Virus record (IMG/VR): IMGVR_UViG_3300028364_001256 | Span: 1 to 41,978 of that record | Strand: one strand, 5' to 3' | Source of the DNA: a virus | DNA length: 41,978 nt | Shown: in pieces, positions 40,879 to 41,978 of the stretch | Layout: each line of letters opens with the position of its first letter | Numbering within the stretch: the first letter of the stretch is position 1 | The notes under the pieces: generated by a model | Told to the model about the DNA's origin: nothing | Seen by the model: only the letters and a program-made list of their open reading frames with translations | Database searches by the model: none | Made by a program: the position numbers and the translations under genes

Positions 40879-41217
40879 ATGATAGTAGAACGAAAAGAAG
40901 TACTGGATGATGATAATGATATCGGATATATTGAAGCCATCTATAAGTCAGAAAATATACTGAATACCGTGTATTTCGTGAAAAGCCAGAGACTGTATAT
41001 CGGATTTAGTCGTGGTAATATGTATTCTTATGAAAATATTGACCCTGAACTCTATCAGGAATTTGAGGATACCGAGTCTCATGGAAAATTTTTTCACACC
41101 AGAATCAATAACAGATTTCCATATCGTAAGGAATACACACTCAATCCTTCTGAATTAAAAGAATATCAGGAAATCGTGAAAAATAATATTATCGAAGAAG
41201 ACCAAGAAGATGAGTAA
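40879..41217 (+). CDS. KTSC-domain protein
   Basis: The 112-residue protein carries the KTSC pattern: AIYKSENILNTVYFVKSQRL, then YIGFSRGNMYSYENIDPELY and QEFEDTESHGKFFHTRINNR with the FPY turn. KTSC is a small domain of unknown role seen in phage and bacterial proteins, often near RNA- or DNA-related genes. It is the first gene after the host-type promoter, so probably early, and overlaps the next gene by 8 bases. The C-terminus is very acidic (IIEEDQEDE). Confidence 0.72.
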   Translation: MIVERKEVLDDDNDIGYIEAIYKSENILNTVYFVKSQRLYIGFSRGNMYSYENIDPELYQEFEDTESHGKFFHTRINNRFPYRKEYTLNPSELKEYQEIVKNNIIEEDQEDE

Positions 41218-41515
41218 TAACATTGAAGAACTCAGGAGTCAGAACGCCTTGATGAAACAGGCGTTACTGTTTTACGGTAACAAAGAAAATTATATCGAAC
41301 ACAAGAAATATAAAGAACCGTCATTGATTCAAGCCGATGAAGGCAGCCAAGCTAGATTCGCACTGGAACAACTACAGGCGATAAACGATATCAACGACAA
41401 GATGGATGAAGATTATCTGAAATTGATTGAGAATGAACTCGGTAAAACCGAAACACCTGAAGGTATAAAAAAATTAATTAAGGAAATTAAAAATGTTGGT
41501 GATGGAAACGTTTAA
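41210..41515 (+). CDS. Small phage protein of unknown function
   Basis: The 101-residue protein is mostly helical and charged: IEELRSQNALMKQALLFYGN, QARFALEQLQAINDINDKMD and a lysine-rich tail. It is tied to its neighbours by overlaps of 8 bases upstream and 23 bases downstream. No family is recognised. The helical character and operon suggest an early accessory protein, perhaps a small regulator. Confidence 0.5.
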   Translation: MSNNIEELRSQNALMKQALLFYGNKENYIEHKKYKEPSLIQADEGSQARFALEQLQAINDINDKMDEDYLKLIENELGKTETPEGIKKLIKEIKNVGDGNV

Positions 41516-41873
41516 AGAATATCAGGAAAAAGCAGTAAGTCTTGGCATCTCGTTGGATAAATTTAAAGCAATGCACCCAGAAACACCCGATGATGTTTTG
41601 GAATTACTTGCAGTTGCCTATGACGGTCTGGGACTTGGAGAAGCAGGTGAGGTACAAGGTAAAATCAAAAAGATTATAAGAGATGCAGGTGGTGTAATAA
41701 CCGATGAACATCGAGATGCGATTAAAGCTGAACTTGGTGATACTCTTTGGTATATGGCAAGTATGTGTAAGAATCTCGGATTCAGTCTTGAGGATGTTGC
41801 AACATACAATATTGAAAAATTAATTGGAAGACACGCTCGTGGAACTGTTCACGGAAGTGGAGATAATAGATAA
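41493..41873 (+). CDS. MazG-like nucleotide pyrophosphohydrolase
   Basis: The 126-residue protein has the MazG-type metal site: GLGLGEAGEVQGKIKKIIRD with Glu50 and Glu53, then KAELGDTLWYMASMCKNLG with Glu80 and Asp83. A C-terminal helix contains YNIEKLIGRHARGT. It is a compact single-domain form as found in phages, where such enzymes may hydrolyse dNTPs or the alarmone-type nucleotides of the host. The start at 41493 (MLVMETF) overlaps the upstream gene by 23 bases; the ATG at 41502 is an alternative. Confidence 0.78.
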   Translation: MLVMETFKEYQEKAVSLGISLDKFKAMHPETPDDVLELLAVAYDGLGLGEAGEVQGKIKKIIRDAGGVITDEHRDAIKAELGDTLWYMASMCKNLGFSLEDVATYNIEKLIGRHARGTVHGSGDNR

Positions 41874-41907
41874 TGAATAATATTAATAAAATATTGTTGG
41901 GTTTATT

Positions 41908-41923
41908 GTTATTTTTCAATAAC
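41908..41923 (+). terminator. Weak hairpin at the end of the MazG operon
   Basis: GTTATT (41908-41913) and AATAAC (41918-41923), with one further pair outside, form a short stem without a T run. It stands before a late motif, as the stronger hairpins elsewhere do, but termination here is doubtful. Confidence 0.3.
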
Positions 41924-41928
41924 ACCAA

Positions 41929-41936
41929 GTATTTAT
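41929..41936 (+). promoter_or_regulatory. Late-type promoter motif at the right end
   Basis: The plus strand reads ACCAAGTATTTATCGTAA, 12 bases before the ATG of the partial gene at 41949. The next late operon therefore starts at the window edge. Confidence 0.55.
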
Positions 41937-41948
41937 CGTAAAAATATT

Positions 41949-41978
41949 ATGGTAGAAAAAAATTGTTTAACTTGTGGT
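41949..41978 (+). CDS. Start of a late gene, cut by the window end
   Basis: Only ten codons are inside the window: MVEKNCLTCG. The CLTC pair could be the first half of a zinc ribbon, but too little is present to name a product. The late motif 12 bases upstream supports it as a real start. Confidence 0.5.
   Translation, partial: MVEKNCLTCG

Overview
The window is part of a large, contractile-tailed, T4-like phage genome (or a prophage or contig derived from one). The probable host belongs to the Bacteroidetes. The phage assignment rests on recognisable T4-type virion parts: a gp18-type tail sheath, a gp19-type tail tube, a gp5-type OB-fold spike, a gp53-type baseplate wedge, a gp26-type hub/chaperone protein and a tape measure. 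A gp55-type late sigma factor, PhoH, a RecB-like exonuclease and a MazG-like enzyme fit the same picture. The host assignment is an inference. It rests on several promoters of the Bacteroidetes form TTTG-N19-TAnnTTTG, weak use of Shine-Dalgarno sites, AT-rich DNA and a lipocalin-like lipoprotein of Bacteroidetes style.

Layout. At 1-1.15 kb there is a decayed IS200/IS605-type element: a TnpB zinc-ribbon tail on the minus strand and a TnpA N-terminal part on the plus strand. A GIY-YIG homing endonuclease sits where the body of tnpB should be. From 1.2 to 13.7 kb one long minus-strand run encodes surface-glycan chemistry. It holds ADP-heptose genes (hldD, a separate nucleotidyltransferase and a separate kinase, plus a cupin), an NDP-sugar 4,6-dehydratase, a pyruvyltransferase, several glycosyltransferases, two methyltransferases, a small kinase-fold protein and a broken epimerase. 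A Bro-N protein stands at its upstream end. From 13.8 to 21.5 kb is a minus-strand tail module (gp53-like protein, large baseplate protein, tape measure, gp26-like protein). From 21.6 to 30.7 kb, on the plus strand, come phoH, a HAD-like protein, two more glycosyltransferases and the late sigma factor. These are followed by a late baseplate operon ending with the spike, and then a nuclease. From 30.8 to 40.8 kb are the tube, sheath and several large virion proteins on alternating strands, with a lipoprotein moron inserted. From 40.9 kb to the end a KTSC protein and a MazG-like enzyme lie under a host-type promoter.

Regulation. An eight-base motif, GTATTTAT, lies 5-63 bases upstream of nearly every tail or virion operon on both strands, always in the sense orientation. 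It is the reverse complement of the core of the T4 late box TATAAATA. With the gp55-like sigma factor in the window, it is the best candidate for the phage late promoter. Strong hairpins often sit directly before it, making terminator-promoter modules. Other genes (nuclease, KTSC/MazG operon, homing endonuclease) have host-type promoters instead, so early and late classes can be read from the DNA.

The most notable signals are these: a probable -1 programmed frameshift on nine T residues at the end of the gp26-like gene, directly upstream of the tape measure; the GIY-YIG/IS605 chimera; the heptose and glycan island inside a T4-like phage; and a perfect 20-bp inverted repeat between the divergent sheath and plus-strand virion promoters.
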